A DNA stretch of 38,808 nt from JADCRZ01 sp037718865 (GTDB lineage Bacteria > Bacteroidota > Bacteroidia > Chitinophagales > Chitinophagaceae): contig JBBJMP010000036.1 of the NCBI GenBank assembly GCA_037718865.1, positions 1 through 38,808 of the forward strand, written 5' to 3'. A program made the position numbers and the translations under genes. Positions 9,694 to 18,459 of the stretch are shown piece after piece. The notes beneath the pieces are model-generated. The model ran no database searches. It was not told the origin of the DNA and was given only the letters and a program-made list of their open reading frames with translations. The first letter of the stretch is position 1. The number at the start of each line of letters is the position of its first letter.

Positions 9694-9846
9694 TCAGTTA
9701 CACATCAATAGATTAATCTGTAGGGAAAAATTGGAAAATGGATAACAATTGGTGAACCACCCCGTACACATATGCAGGTACACGGCAGCACTAACGGCAT
9801 CGGAAAGATAGATGAGTGCAAGTATGGTGACTAAAATTTTTTTCAT
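9694..9846 (-). pseudogene. Truncated small secreted protein, resembling the start of HYC_CC_PP-type proteins
   Basis: A 50-codon frame starts MKKILVTILALIYLSDAVSA and continues AVYLHMCTGWFTNC before stopping. From memory, the opening matches small Bacteroidota proteins called HYC_CC_PP, which begin with a signal, then a strand with H-Y-C, and later contain paired cysteines and prolines over about 130 residues. Here HYC is replaced by HMC and the cysteine-rich body is missing. The gene is therefore probably a decayed remnant. A -7-like promoter lies upstream. Recognition is by resemblance only. Confidence 0.45.
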
Positions 9847-9905
9847 AAGATGACTGCGCAATAATTAATTTTTACCTCGCAAGCGGTGTTCTTTCCAGCC
9901 AGGTG

Positions 9906-9913
9906 CAAAATTA
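9906..9913 (-). promoter_or_regulatory. Bacteroidota -7 element upstream of the small secreted remnant
   Basis: On the minus strand the octamer TAATTTTG fits the Bacteroidota TAnnTTTG -7 consensus. It lies about 60 bases upstream of the ATG at 9846. No good TTG -33 box is seen at the usual spacing of 19-21, so the call is tentative. Confidence 0.3.
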
Positions 9914-10010
9914 CGAAAAGAGATAAAATATTTATTGCGTTTTTGTGTTAATAATTTTACTCGGGTTTTTCTGATAAGCAAAAATGGGCCTGTTGTATCA
10001 CCGGAAATAG

Positions 10011-11177
10011 CTAACCCGCCCTTCCCGTTTTATTCCAATAGATTTTCAGGTTTTTTGTGGCCCTTCCGGAAGCGATAATGTCCGGTTTGCCGTCACCGTT
10101 TAGATCAGCTACCTGAATGTCTTCACAAGCCATTCCGTTTTCGTCGATCCAGGAAGCTTCCCACCGGCTTCCTGAAGCATCCGTTTTGCTATACATCCTG
10201 ATGCCCACCTTACCTGATTTATTGGGAACCCTCCATCCGGCCACCACCTGGTCGGTTCCCGTACCAGCAAAGTCTCCGGTGGCCAACGCATGCCCTTCCT
10301 TAACATCATCATCAATGACGACCCGTTTGGGTTGGGTTTCGGGAAGATAGATCGCTACTTCATGGCCGTGCATCGGTTCAATAGTTGCGATGAAATGTTT
10401 GTCCGAAACCAATCTTCCCATTCTTACTTCTCCTGCGCCCTTGTCCATCCCCGTTAGTATCTCCCCTTTACCCTCTCCTGGTCCGCCGTAATGATCAGGT
10501 ATAAACCGGATTCCTTCCTTTCCTGCCAGGTATAACCCTGTCTTTTTTCTATCCTTTGATTCCGACGGGTCAATATTATGCGTAAGGTGCATATTGTTTT
10601 CTATCGTGTGCATCGGCCAGGTGCCCTGAACGTTTTTGGGATACTCATAGGCAAGAACTTTTACGCCTTCACCTGCACCTCCTGAATTGCCGCGGCCGTG
10701 AAGAGGTACCACCATCAGGAAATATTTCCCGTTTGATGATCGTACCCATCGCATGCGGTGCACGGTAGGTTCATGGTGCAATTTTATGGCTTTCCAGGCC
10801 TGGGTAGGATCTGTGGGCCGCACCAGAAAGTGCACTGATCCCGACTGACCCGTATCGCTCGTTTCGGACGGGTTCCACTGGGCCCCTACGGCTACCTCGC
10901 ATTTTCCATCCCCGTCAATATCCCGTGCGGCAATACAGACGTTATCATGAGCCGTGAGATTTTCAACCATTACAAATTTTTTCCAGTCGCCGTTCCTGTA
11001 CCATACAAACTGCTTTTTATCGGCCAGCAGGATGTCCGGCTTGCCGTCTCCGTCAACATCGGCTATCGCCAATCCATAACCGATTGACAGGCTGCTATCG
11101 ATGGTTTGTGCCTGAAACACCGGTACAGGCTGCTGATGAAAGCTGAAAACAAATGCAAGGATTACAAGGATTGACAT
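10011..11177 (-). CDS. Secreted FG-GAP/VCBS repeat protein
   Basis: The frame is open from 11279, but a signal-like MSILVILAFVFSFHQQPVPV supports a start at 11177, giving about 388 residues. The protein shows repeated calcium-loop motifs of the FG-GAP/VCBS type: DVDGDGKPD near the N-terminus, DIDGDGKCE next, and DLNGDGKPD near the C-terminus. Less perfect repeats lie between (IDDDVKEGHALATGDFAGTG). This arrangement suggests a seven-bladed beta-propeller outside the cytoplasm. Proteins of this kind occur beside the dehydrogenase-like lipoproteins and Gfo/Idh oxidoreductases of Planctomycetes and Bacteroidota. The substrate is unknown. The gene is divergent from the Gfo/Idh gene, with about 220 bases between the two starts. 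Confidence 0.8.
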   Translation of the reverse strand: MSILVILAFVFSFHQQPVPVFQAQTIDSSLSIGYGLAIADVDGDGKPDILLADKKQFVWYRNGDWKKFVMVENLTAHDNVCIAARDIDGDGKCEVAVGAQWNPSETSDTGQSGSVHFLVRPTDPTQAWKAIKLHHEPTVHRMRWVRSSNGKYFLMVVPLHGRGNSGGAGEGVKVLAYEYPKNVQGTWPMHTIENNMHLTHNIDPSESKDRKKTGLYLAGKEGIRFIPDHYGGPGEGKGEILTGMDKGAGEVRMGRLVSDKHFIATIEPMHGHEVAIYLPETQPKRVVIDDDVKEGHALATGDFAGTGTDQVVAGWRVPNKSGKVGIRMYSKTDASGSRWEASWIDENGMACEDIQVADLNGDGKPDIIASGRATKNLKIYWNKTGRAG

Positions 11178-11219
11178 GATCTTATTTTTATTGCTGATAC
11201 AAAATAAATCTAATCCTTC

Positions 11220-11249
11220 AATCTGCGGCAACCAATCTTGCCGCAGATT
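11220..11249. repeat. Perfect 12-bp stem hairpin
   Basis: AATCTGCGGCAA, the loop CCAATC, then TTGCCGCAGATT form a perfect stem. Similar pieces follow directly (TGCAGATTTGC) and lie near 29439-29457 (AATCTGCGAATCTGCGGC). It sits upstream of the FG-GAP gene and looks like one of this genome's interspersed palindromes rather than a gene-specific operator. Confidence 0.65.
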
Positions 11250-11296
11250 TGCAGATTTGCTTAAGGTGAGGAAGGTCACAAATTCTCAGTTTATCC

Positions 11297-11304
11297 TAAA
11301 TTTG
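11297..11304 (+). promoter_or_regulatory. Bacteroidota -7 element before the Gfo/Idh gene
   Basis: TAAATTTG matches the TAnnTTTG consensus. Transcription would start near 11310, leaving a leader of about 85 bases that contains a 6-bp hairpin (CCCGGT-aaag-ACCGGG at 11314-11329). No clear TTG -33 box stands at the standard spacing. Confidence 0.35.
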
Positions 11305-11397
11305 TGCAAAATGCCCGGTAAAGACCGGGGATGAATTAACTTCATCATACCAATGCACCATAATCTTTATTGAATTTGAAAAAATATTATAATAGCG

Positions 11398-12528
11398 ATG
11401 AACGGTCCATCTATTAAAGATCAATCACCCTTTTCCGGATCAAGGAGAAAGGCGATCAAAAACATAACAGTAGGCGGGGCGGCAATACTTTTATCACCCC
11501 ACTCTTTACTTGCTGCCACCCGTCAGAAAAAGGAAAAGCTTGGCGTAGCACTTGTGGGACTTGGTTATTACAGTACCGACCTGTTGGCGCCTGCTCTGCA
11601 ACAAACCAAAAACTGCTATCTTGCCGGTATCGTTACCGGAACACCAGCCAAAGCGGAAACCTGGAAGTCTAAGTACAACATCCCAGACAAAAACATCTAT
11701 AATTACCAGAATTTCGACCAGATATCCAACAACCAGGATATTGACGTAGTATACGTAGTTCTGCCTCCGTCTATGCACCGGGAATATACCGTACGCGCCG
11801 CAGATGCGGGCAAACATGTCTGGTGCGAAAAACCCATGGCCGTTAGGGTGGATGAATGCCAGGCGATGATTGATGCCTGCCGCAAAAATAAGCGTTCCCT
11901 GGCAATAGGCTATCGCTTGCAACATGAACCCAATACCCAGGAATACCGGCGGATCATCAAGCAAAGATTGCTGGGAAAAGTGCAGAAGGTTACCTGTGCG
12001 GCTGGGTATCGGGAAAACAGGACCAATCACTGGAAGCAGATAAAAGAACTTGGAGGGGGCGTGTTATACGATATGGGTGTTTATGCCATCCAGGGTGCCA
12101 GGCTTGGATCCGGTCTGGAGCCCGTAGCGGTGATATCAGCTGTAACGTCTACTACCCGTCCGGAAATATATAAAAACGGCCTCGACGAAACTACGGTAGC
12201 CACCCTGGAGTTTCCGGGTGGTGTAGTGGCTGACATTAAAACCAGTTATGGCGAGAACGTGAACTTCTTAAATATCCTTTGTGAAAAGGGAGAGATTAAA
12301 ATGGCTCCTTATTCTGCTTATTCGGGTGTAAAAGGGGGAAGTCCCCTGGGAGTGATAGATCTCCCTTACGAGGTGCCTTGGCAGCAGACTAAACAAATGG
12401 ACGACGATGCTACGGCGATCATGCAGGGCAAACCCATGCTTGTACCTGGAGAAGAGGGGCTTCGGGACATCCGGATAGTACAAGCTATATACAAATCGGC
12501 GGGCACCCGCCAGCGTGTAAAAATTTGA
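11398..12528 (+). CDS. Gfo/Idh/MocA family oxidoreductase with twin-arginine signal
   Basis: This is a 376-residue NAD(P)-dependent oxidoreductase, probably acting on a sugar or sugar derivative. Residues 16-40 (RRKAIKNITVGGAAILL with RR at 16-17) form a twin-arginine type export signal, so the enzyme probably folds with its cofactor in the cytoplasm and works in the periplasm, as in glucose-fructose oxidoreductase. The Rossmann motif GLGYYS is at 54-59 and the family motif CEKPMAV at 143-149, with the conserved EKP lysine. The C-terminal half has the GFO-type beta sheet with GGGVLYDMGVYAIQGAR. It is followed after about 40 bases by the glucose/sorbosone dehydrogenase-like gene in the same direction, so the two may share an operon. 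Confidence 0.92.
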   Translation: MNGPSIKDQSPFSGSRRKAIKNITVGGAAILLSPHSLLAATRQKKEKLGVALVGLGYYSTDLLAPALQQTKNCYLAGIVTGTPAKAETWKSKYNIPDKNIYNYQNFDQISNNQDIDVVYVVLPPSMHREYTVRAADAGKHVWCEKPMAVRVDECQAMIDACRKNKRSLAIGYRLQHEPNTQEYRRIIKQRLLGKVQKVTCAAGYRENRTNHWKQIKELGGGVLYDMGVYAIQGARLGSGLEPVAVISAVTSTTRPEIYKNGLDETTVATLEFPGGVVADIKTSYGENVNFLNILCEKGEIKMAPYSAYSGVKGGSPLGVIDLPYEVPWQQTKQMDDDATAIMQGKPMLVPGEEGLRDIRIVQAIYKSAGTRQRVKI

Positions 12529-12569
12529 GTATTATATTCATACAAAGTAATAGTCACTAAACTCTACAG

Positions 12570-13781
12570 ATGATTAATATAAGCACGCTTTATATACTGG
12601 TTCTCATGCAGATCTTTACGGATTGTGAACACATCACCGACAGGCATGACAATGAGGGCGCTGATTCAGCTATTTCAACCGATAGCCAGGCTGTAGCAGG
12701 TAACTTCAAACTGCAGGAAGCCTTTCCAGGGCTTGAATTTGAAGAACCGGTAGAACTTACCGGTCCTGATGACGACAAAGACCGGGTATTTGTCATTGAG
12801 CAGAATGGGGTGATTCGGGTATTTCCTAACAAAGCAGATGCCCGGCAGGCAGCCGTTTTTCTGGACATTGATAAACAAGTGGAAAGTGGTGGAGAAAAAG
12901 GCTTACTGGGGCTGGCATTTCACCCTGAGTATAAAAAAAATGGATTCTTCTATGTTAATTACACCCGGGGCGATCCTTTGACAACAGTTATATCGCGCTT
13001 TACCGTAAGTGCTACTGATCCTAATAAAGCGGACCCTCAGTCAGAACAGATACTGCTCACCTTTCTTCAACCCTTTTCCAACCATAACGGCGGTAAAGTT
13101 ACTTTTGGCAATGATGGATTTCTGTACATCTCGGCCGGCGACGGAGGAAGCGGGGGCGACCCAGGAAACCGGGCACAAAACCGCAAGGAACTGTTGGGTA
13201 AGATCTTAAGGATAGATGTGAATACTCCATCAGGCAATTTGAAATACAGTATACCTAAAGACAACCCCTATAAAAGCAATGACCAGGGACATAGGGAAGA
13301 AATATTTGCCTATGGCCTGCGTAATGTCTGGCGTTTTAATGTTGACCGTCAGACTGGAGCATTATGGGCCGGTGATGTAGGGCAGAACAGGCTGGAGGAA
13401 ATAGACATCATTGAAAACGGGGGTAATTATGGATGGAAGATCATGGAGGCTGATGAATGTTTCAAATCGGACAATTGCAATAAATCCGGATTGAGCGCAC
13501 CTATCTGGAATTACGAGCAGGGCAGCGAAGGCAGGTCTGTCACGGGGGGTTATGTATGCCGCGATAAAAATCTACCCGCACTAAACGGTAAATATGTTTA
13601 CGGAGATTTTGTATCTGGTCATGTATGGGCATTGACTTTTTCCGGAAAGAAAGTGGTAAAAAACGAAAGGATAGCCAGTATTTCAGGGGGATTATCGTCT
13701 TTCGGAGAAGACAGTAAAAGCAATTTATACCTGTTGTCTTATGGGCCTGGTAAGATTTTTAAACTTGTTCAGGGTAAATAG
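12570..13781 (+). CDS. PQQ-dependent sugar dehydrogenase-like (glucose/sorbosone dehydrogenase family) protein
   Basis: This 403-residue six-bladed propeller protein matches the soluble aldose sugar dehydrogenase (GSDH) fold. The opening EPVELTGPDDDKDRVFVIEQ, the GLLGLAFHPEY block near 110-120, the NHNGGKVTFGNDGFLYISAG block (about 172-191, with the His expected to act as base), DGGSGGDPGNRAQN and the AYGLRNVWRFNVD block are all typical. Members oxidise aldoses with PQQ. Some eukaryotic and bacterial relatives (HHIP-like) have no known activity. The N-terminus is short and hydrophobic (LYILVLMQIF followed by TDC), so export as a lipoprotein is possible but weakly supported. It is probably co-transcribed with the upstream oxidoreductase. 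Confidence 0.9.
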   Translation: MINISTLYILVLMQIFTDCEHITDRHDNEGADSAISTDSQAVAGNFKLQEAFPGLEFEEPVELTGPDDDKDRVFVIEQNGVIRVFPNKADARQAAVFLDIDKQVESGGEKGLLGLAFHPEYKKNGFFYVNYTRGDPLTTVISRFTVSATDPNKADPQSEQILLTFLQPFSNHNGGKVTFGNDGFLYISAGDGGSGGDPGNRAQNRKELLGKILRIDVNTPSGNLKYSIPKDNPYKSNDQGHREEIFAYGLRNVWRFNVDRQTGALWAGDVGQNRLEEIDIIENGGNYGWKIMEADECFKSDNCNKSGLSAPIWNYEQGSEGRSVTGGYVCRDKNLPALNGKYVYGDFVSGHVWALTFSGKKVVKNERIASISGGLSSFGEDSKSNLYLLSYGPGKIFKLVQGK

Positions 13782-13799
13782 TTCAGCAGCTGACTTCCG

Positions 13800-13854
13800 C
13801 TGTACGTAGTCTCCGACTCCGTACAGCTACGTTCTTTACAGTCTCCGACTGTAA
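13800..13854. terminator. Two palindromes between convergent genes, possible bidirectional terminator
   Basis: CTGTACG-t-AGTC-tcc-GACT-c-CGTACAG at 13800-13826 is an 11-bp stem with one mismatch. TTACAGTC-tcc-GACTGTAA at 13836-13854 is a perfect 8-bp stem. Both share the GTCTCCGAC core. They lie between the stop of the sugar dehydrogenase gene and the stop of the convergent gene, where a shared terminator would sit. No long T-run follows, so a mobile palindromic repeat is an alternative. Confidence 0.5.
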
Positions 13855-13855
13855 C

Positions 13856-14503
13856 TTATAAATTGCAAAACGAAACCACCCGCATTACATCCTCAGGCTT
13901 GTCAAAACGGAGTTTGTTTTCCTTTACAAATTCCCTGATAAGGCTTGCCTTTTCAGGGAACATCGCCTGGATATCTTTCAGATTATCTATCCTAGTGTAT
14001 ACCCTTCTCTTCCTTACCCAGTATGTATTCACGGGTAAAGCTTTATAATCCTCCGGAAGAGATAGTTGGTAAGCGCCTCCGGGCCCCAGCACACTCGTTA
14101 TATTTGTGATCGAGGAAGTTTGTGAAGTGCCAAATCCGGTATTTTTTCCGGGAGGCACCAACTTGGATTTATGCTGAATAAATAAAGAGATAGGAGTATT
14201 TGTTGCCACCTCATAAAAAACTTTTCCGACGGGTATGAACCGTTTTTGTTTAATGAATACGGTATCGATAGTTTCCAGTTCATCCAGCGCCAGGTATTTG
14301 CCTGTATGGTAAAAGATCATTTCTTCTGTCAGGGTGTTATAATTCAGCCAGGTATTCACCATTTCAGTTGATTTTTTAAGCACGGATCCCAGAATGAACT
14401 CGGGAAATATATAATGTAATACTTCCCTTCTGCTGGATTCATATTGGCCCAACACAGGAAAGAATATGTAAACAGATAATATACTTAATATAGTTTGTTT
14501 CAT
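13856..14503 (-). CDS. Secreted protein of unknown function
   Basis: The 215-residue protein starts MKQTILSILSVYIFFPVLG, a signal peptide ending before QYES. An upstream in-frame ATG at 14521 is less likely because it would put charged residues before the signal. The mature protein contains KQKRFIPVGKVFYEVATNTP, a strand segment VSLFIQHKSKL-like (ISLFIQHKSKL), a glycine/serine-rich linker (GFGTSQTSSITNITSV), and a helical C-terminus with FPEKASLIREFVKENKLRFD and a final FCN. I recognise the type as a common Bacteroidota secreted protein, but know no function. It is convergent with the sugar dehydrogenase gene. Confidence 0.75.
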   Translation of the reverse strand: MKQTILSILSVYIFFPVLGQYESSRREVLHYIFPEFILGSVLKKSTEMVNTWLNYNTLTEEMIFYHTGKYLALDELETIDTVFIKQKRFIPVGKVFYEVATNTPISLFIQHKSKLVPPGKNTGFGTSQTSSITNITSVLGPGGAYQLSLPEDYKALPVNTYWVRKRRVYTRIDNLKDIQAMFPEKASLIREFVKENKLRFDKPEDVMRVVSFCNL

Positions 14504-14521
14504 ATTTCGCGTTTTAGTCAT

Positions 14522-14831
14522 CCGTTAGATTACCGTCAGGGTTGCCCCACCCTGGTATAGCTACCGTTAGTACTCATATTCAGTTATTAATAAGGCAATG
14601 GTATCCTAAGATAATGGATTTATACCTATTTATTGCATCCTGCAATAAGGGGGCAACGCGTACTGATAAGCTCCGCTTGTAATCCCGGTAATAATGCCTT
14701 CGTAAATAATCAACTTAATCAATAAATTGCGCTTGCTGGCTTGCTTTAACAGCGTATTGTTTGCCTGGGTGTAAGTTTATTTTTCAGAACCGGGCTTTAA
14801 TAGTTGCGATATTAAAATTTACCAGTTTGCT
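14522..14831. other. Divergent intergenic region, no gene seen
   Basis: About 310 bases separate the minus-strand unknown gene from the plus-strand haem lipoprotein gene. Short inverted bits occur, but I see no clear TAnnTTTG box, RNA gene or small coding frame. Promoters for both neighbours must lie here or just inside. Confidence 0.5.
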
Positions 14832-17800
14832 ATGACGATCAACAAGCGTTCCTCTCATGCCATGATCATATGTTTCTTATGCTTAACGCTGGGATGCTTG
14901 CAGCATAAAAAAACAGGTAAGGTGGTCACTGTAAGTGATGTCAGCACAGAAGTGAGTGATAAATTCAAGGAACATGTGCGCACTACAGAATGGCAAAGCC
15001 CCGATCAGCAACGCCTTGGTTTTAAATTGCCTCCCGGGTTTGAGGTCACCTGTTTTGCTTCCGAGCCTGATATTACCAAACCTATCAACATGGCTTTTGA
15101 TGCAAAAGGCCGGCTCTGGGTAACGCAATCCTCAGAATACCCGATAGCCGCCGGGGGACCAGCAGGGAAGGATCGCATAACCATACTGGAAGATAAAGAC
15201 GGGGATGGGAAAGCAGATAAATTTACTGACTTTGCAAATGATCTGAATATTCCTATCGCCATCATGCCGGTTAAAGATGGTGCCATAGCGTTTAGCATTC
15301 CAAATATTTACCGTTTTGCAGATAACGACAATAATGGGTTAGCGGAAAAAAAGGAAGTTTTGCTTGGGGAGTTCGGTCATCAGGATACACATGGAATGAT
15401 CAATAACTTTATCAGGGGGTTTGATGGATGGATGTATTCAAGTCATGGCTTTACCAATACTTCTGCAATCGCCGGTAAAGATGGGGACTCGGTAAAAATG
15501 GTGTCGGGCAATACGTTCCGTTTTCGTTTAGATGGAAGCCGAGCGGAAATTCATACCACCGGCCGTGTAAACCCTTTTGGATTTGCCTTCGATGATTATG
15601 GCTATCTCTATTCTTCCGATTGCCATACCTTGCCGATATATCAATTAATCTGGGGCGCTGATTATCCGCATTTTGGTAAAAAGGAACGCGGCATCGGATT
15701 TGGCCCAGCCATGATGGATTACCAGCTAAACTCAACCGCCCTCTCCGGGTTGGTCCTGTACAAACACAACCAGTTTCCGGTAACTTACAGGGATAATTTT
15801 TACTCCGGCGATGTAGTCACGTGCAGGATTAGCCGAAGCTCAATGCAGTTTGTGGGTTCTACCCCCAAAGCAACCCGGCATGAAGACTTCCTGGTTAGCG
15901 AGGATCCCTGGTTCAGGCCTGTAGATATTAAGATCGGGCCTGATGGCTCCATGTATATTGCCGACTTCTATAACCGGATCATCGGTCATTACGAAGTGCC
16001 GCTTAACCATCCGGGCAGGGATCGCATCAGCGGCCGGATCTGGAAGATCACCTATAAGGGCAATAAAAACACGAAAGATCGCTTACCCATTACCGATTGG
16101 TCAACGCTTAAGCTTAACCAACTAATTGCCGGGATGAAGAACGAAGTCTTGCCTTTCCGTATGATGGCCGCCGATCAGATCGTTGACCGCTTCGGTGAAA
16201 AAGCGATTGCCGCGGTACAAGCGGCCATGCAAAAAAAGGACATCGGTTCAAATGAAATGGTGAATGGCTTATGGGTATTATACCGGTTAAAAGCCCTCAC
16301 GAAAAACCAGTTGCTGAAGGCAGCCGGTCACGCCGACCCACTGGTTCAGGTGCATGCTTACAAGATTTTATCAAACAATAAAAGCCTGGATGACGCCTTG
16401 CGGACATCAGCGATTGGAGCGCTTTCCCACAAGGACCCTCATGTGCAGCGGGCAGCAGCAGAAGTTTTGGGATTCCACCCATCCCGGGCAGCTTTTGATC
16501 CTTTATTCAGCTTACTAAAAAAAATTCCTGACTACGACACCCACCTGCGGTACACCGTTATGTTAAGTATGCGCAGCCATATGCGCAAAGATGCGCTGAT
16601 GCGGGAATTGGTAACTGCAAAATTTGATTCCTCCGAAATGCCATTACTGGCCGGTATCGCGATTGATGTACCGACAGCTTATGGTGCCGGGTTCCTGCTG
16701 GAATACCTCAAAAGATACGATCAGCCTAAAGACCGTACGATCAGCTATCTCCAGCACATTGCCGGTAATATTGATATGCCAAAGCTTGATGCAGTGATCC
16801 TCTTCATTAAGGAAAAATTTGCCGGAGATATGGAGCAGCAATACATGCTCGCAGGTACGGTAAACGCCGGCATTGAACAACGGGGAGCGGAGGTGACCAG
16901 GGGTATGCGGCAATGGGCCATTGAACTTGCAGGTCATTTTTTAAAAGACCTGCCTGACAGTGTTAACAGCTGGAGAAATCTTCCTTTGCCGGAAACAGCC
17001 AGGCCGCTTAATCCATGGGTTGTGATTAATCAGCAGGCCAGCGGAAAATTCCCTGCAGCCGCCATGTTATCAAGCGGTCCCCGGGGCGCTGATCAGACCG
17101 GGTTTCTGATTTCTCCCCGGTTTATTATTCCGTCAAACTTAAAGATCTACGTGCGCGATAATGATATAAACGGAGCAAGTGCGAAGGCGGCCGTTTCACG
17201 AAATGCAATACGTGTGCGGCTGTCCGGTACACAGCAGATCATCGGCGAACAAAGAGCGACACAGGGTAACTCAAGTTATATAGCTGAGTTTGACCTGGCA
17301 ACCTACCAGGGTCAACAAGGTTACCTGGAAGTGATCGATAGTTTTAAAGTTGACAGGCAATCTGAAATTGCCATAGGGCTTTTCGAGCCCGCCGTTATCC
17401 GGGTGCCGGTAAAAGGACCTGCGCAGGTTGCCGACCAGTTGATTTTTGCAGCTGATATTGCTGGCAGGTACAAACTGGCATCCGCAGAGCCGGACCTGAA
17501 AAAAATTTTGTTATCTGCATGGGCAGATAACAACGCCCGCGCTGCGGCCGGGGCAGCTTTAATGAATATTTCGCCTGATGCCAATGCGCCTCTTCTTGGA
17601 AATATCATTAGAGATGCCGGTGTAATTGGCGACCTTAAAGAAAAACTTGCTTTGTCACTTGGACAATCTTCGTCCCCTGAAGCTCTTTCATCCCTGGAGC
17701 AGGCCCTCAAAAATGGAAGCAGCAGCCTGATGACCTCCATCTCCATGGTTCTTGCCAATACGCCTGAAGGAAGCGCCCGGCTTATTAAAGCAATTCGCGC

Positions 17801-18383
17801 AGGTTATGCCCCTGCCCGTTTACTGATCGAGCGATCGGTAGAAGAAAGACTGCTGAAGAACCTACAGGCAAATCAGCGAAAGGATTATGAAGAGCTGATC
17901 TCAAACCTTACTCCGGTAAACAAAGAAAAACAAACACTGATCGACTCACGTTTTGCAGCATTTAATCCGCAGGGCAAAACGCCTGGATCCGGGGAACCGC
18001 TGTTCCGGCAAAATTGCGGCATGTGTCACCAGGTAAATAATAAAGGCGGTCTGATCGGGCCACAGCTGGATGGAATCGGCAACTGGGGGCGCAAAGCGCT
18101 TACTGAGAAAATACTGGATCCAAACCGGAACATATCCGAAGCTTTCCGGGTATATAATATTACAATGAAAAACGGGAAGGTGTTATCCGGGCTTTTCCGG
18201 AGAGAGGAAGGAGAATTGCAGATCTATGCTAACAATACGGGGGAAGAATTTTCAGTGGCCCGCCGTAATATCAAGGAAAGAACCGCTTCCAGGTATACAC
18301 TTATGCCGGATCACTTCGGAACAATCCTGACGCAGGAGGATCTTGATGCCCTGCTGGTGTATTTGCTCAGTATAAAAAAATAA
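14832..18383 (+). CDS. Large haem-binding lipoprotein: dehydrogenase-like propeller, HEAT-like repeats, jelly-roll-like part, cytochrome c
   Basis: This 1183-residue protein is the second of its type in the window. A lipoprotein signal ends at LTLGC (Cys22). Residues about 55-410 form the putative membrane-bound dehydrogenase propeller, with EDKDGDGKADKF, HGMINNFIRGFDGWMY, NPFGFAFDDYGYLYSSD and KIGPDGSMYIADFYNRI segments. A HEAT-like region follows (VQRAAAEVLGF, AARAAAGAALMN). Between its halves, about 730-870, lies a beta-rich stretch. The C-terminus has the cytochrome c motif C1062-G-M-C-H and GPQLDGIGNWG, then the family's NGKVLSGLFRREEG tail. It is expected to be a periplasmic electron-transfer protein acting on an unknown, perhaps sugar, substrate. 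The GH26 gene follows in the same direction after about 76 bases. Confidence 0.88.
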   Translation: MTINKRSSHAMIICFLCLTLGCLQHKKTGKVVTVSDVSTEVSDKFKEHVRTTEWQSPDQQRLGFKLPPGFEVTCFASEPDITKPINMAFDAKGRLWVTQSSEYPIAAGGPAGKDRITILEDKDGDGKADKFTDFANDLNIPIAIMPVKDGAIAFSIPNIYRFADNDNNGLAEKKEVLLGEFGHQDTHGMINNFIRGFDGWMYSSHGFTNTSAIAGKDGDSVKMVSGNTFRFRLDGSRAEIHTTGRVNPFGFAFDDYGYLYSSDCHTLPIYQLIWGADYPHFGKKERGIGFGPAMMDYQLNSTALSGLVLYKHNQFPVTYRDNFYSGDVVTCRISRSSMQFVGSTPKATRHEDFLVSEDPWFRPVDIKIGPDGSMYIADFYNRIIGHYEVPLNHPGRDRISGRIWKITYKGNKNTKDRLPITDWSTLKLNQLIAGMKNEVLPFRMMAADQIVDRFGEKAIAAVQAAMQKKDIGSNEMVNGLWVLYRLKALTKNQLLKAAGHADPLVQVHAYKILSNNKSLDDALRTSAIGALSHKDPHVQRAAAEVLGFHPSRAAFDPLFSLLKKIPDYDTHLRYTVMLSMRSHMRKDALMRELVTAKFDSSEMPLLAGIAIDVPTAYGAGFLLEYLKRYDQPKDRTISYLQHIAGNIDMPKLDAVILFIKEKFAGDMEQQYMLAGTVNAGIEQRGAEVTRGMRQWAIELAGHFLKDLPDSVNSWRNLPLPETARPLNPWVVINQQASGKFPAAAMLSSGPRGADQTGFLISPRFIIPSNLKIYVRDNDINGASAKAAVSRNAIRVRLSGTQQIIGEQRATQGNSSYIAEFDLATYQGQQGYLEVIDSFKVDRQSEIAIGLFEPAVIRVPVKGPAQVADQLIFAADIAGRYKLASAEPDLKKILLSAWADNNARAAAGAALMNISPDANAPLLGNIIRDAGVIGDLKEKLALSLGQSSSPEALSSLEQALKNGSSSLMTSISMVLANTPEGSARLIKAIRAGYAPARLLIERSVEERLLKNLQANQRKDYEELISNLTPVNKEKQTLIDSRFAAFNPQGKTPGSGEPLFRQNCGMCHQVNNKGGLIGPQLDGIGNWGRKALTEKILDPNRNISEAFRVYNITMKNGKVLSGLFRREEGELQIYANNTGEEFSVARRNIKERTASRYTLMPDHFGTILTQEDLDALLVYLLSIKK

Positions 18384-18459
18384 GGCTGATGTACCGTAGC
18401 AGAAAGTAAAAAGAACTTAAGTAATCATTGTTTTCTTTCAGGAGACAACTCCATATACC

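Noticed and set aside
13800..13854. Possible CRISPR-like repeats
   Set aside because: Only two related palindromes are present, with no regular spacers.
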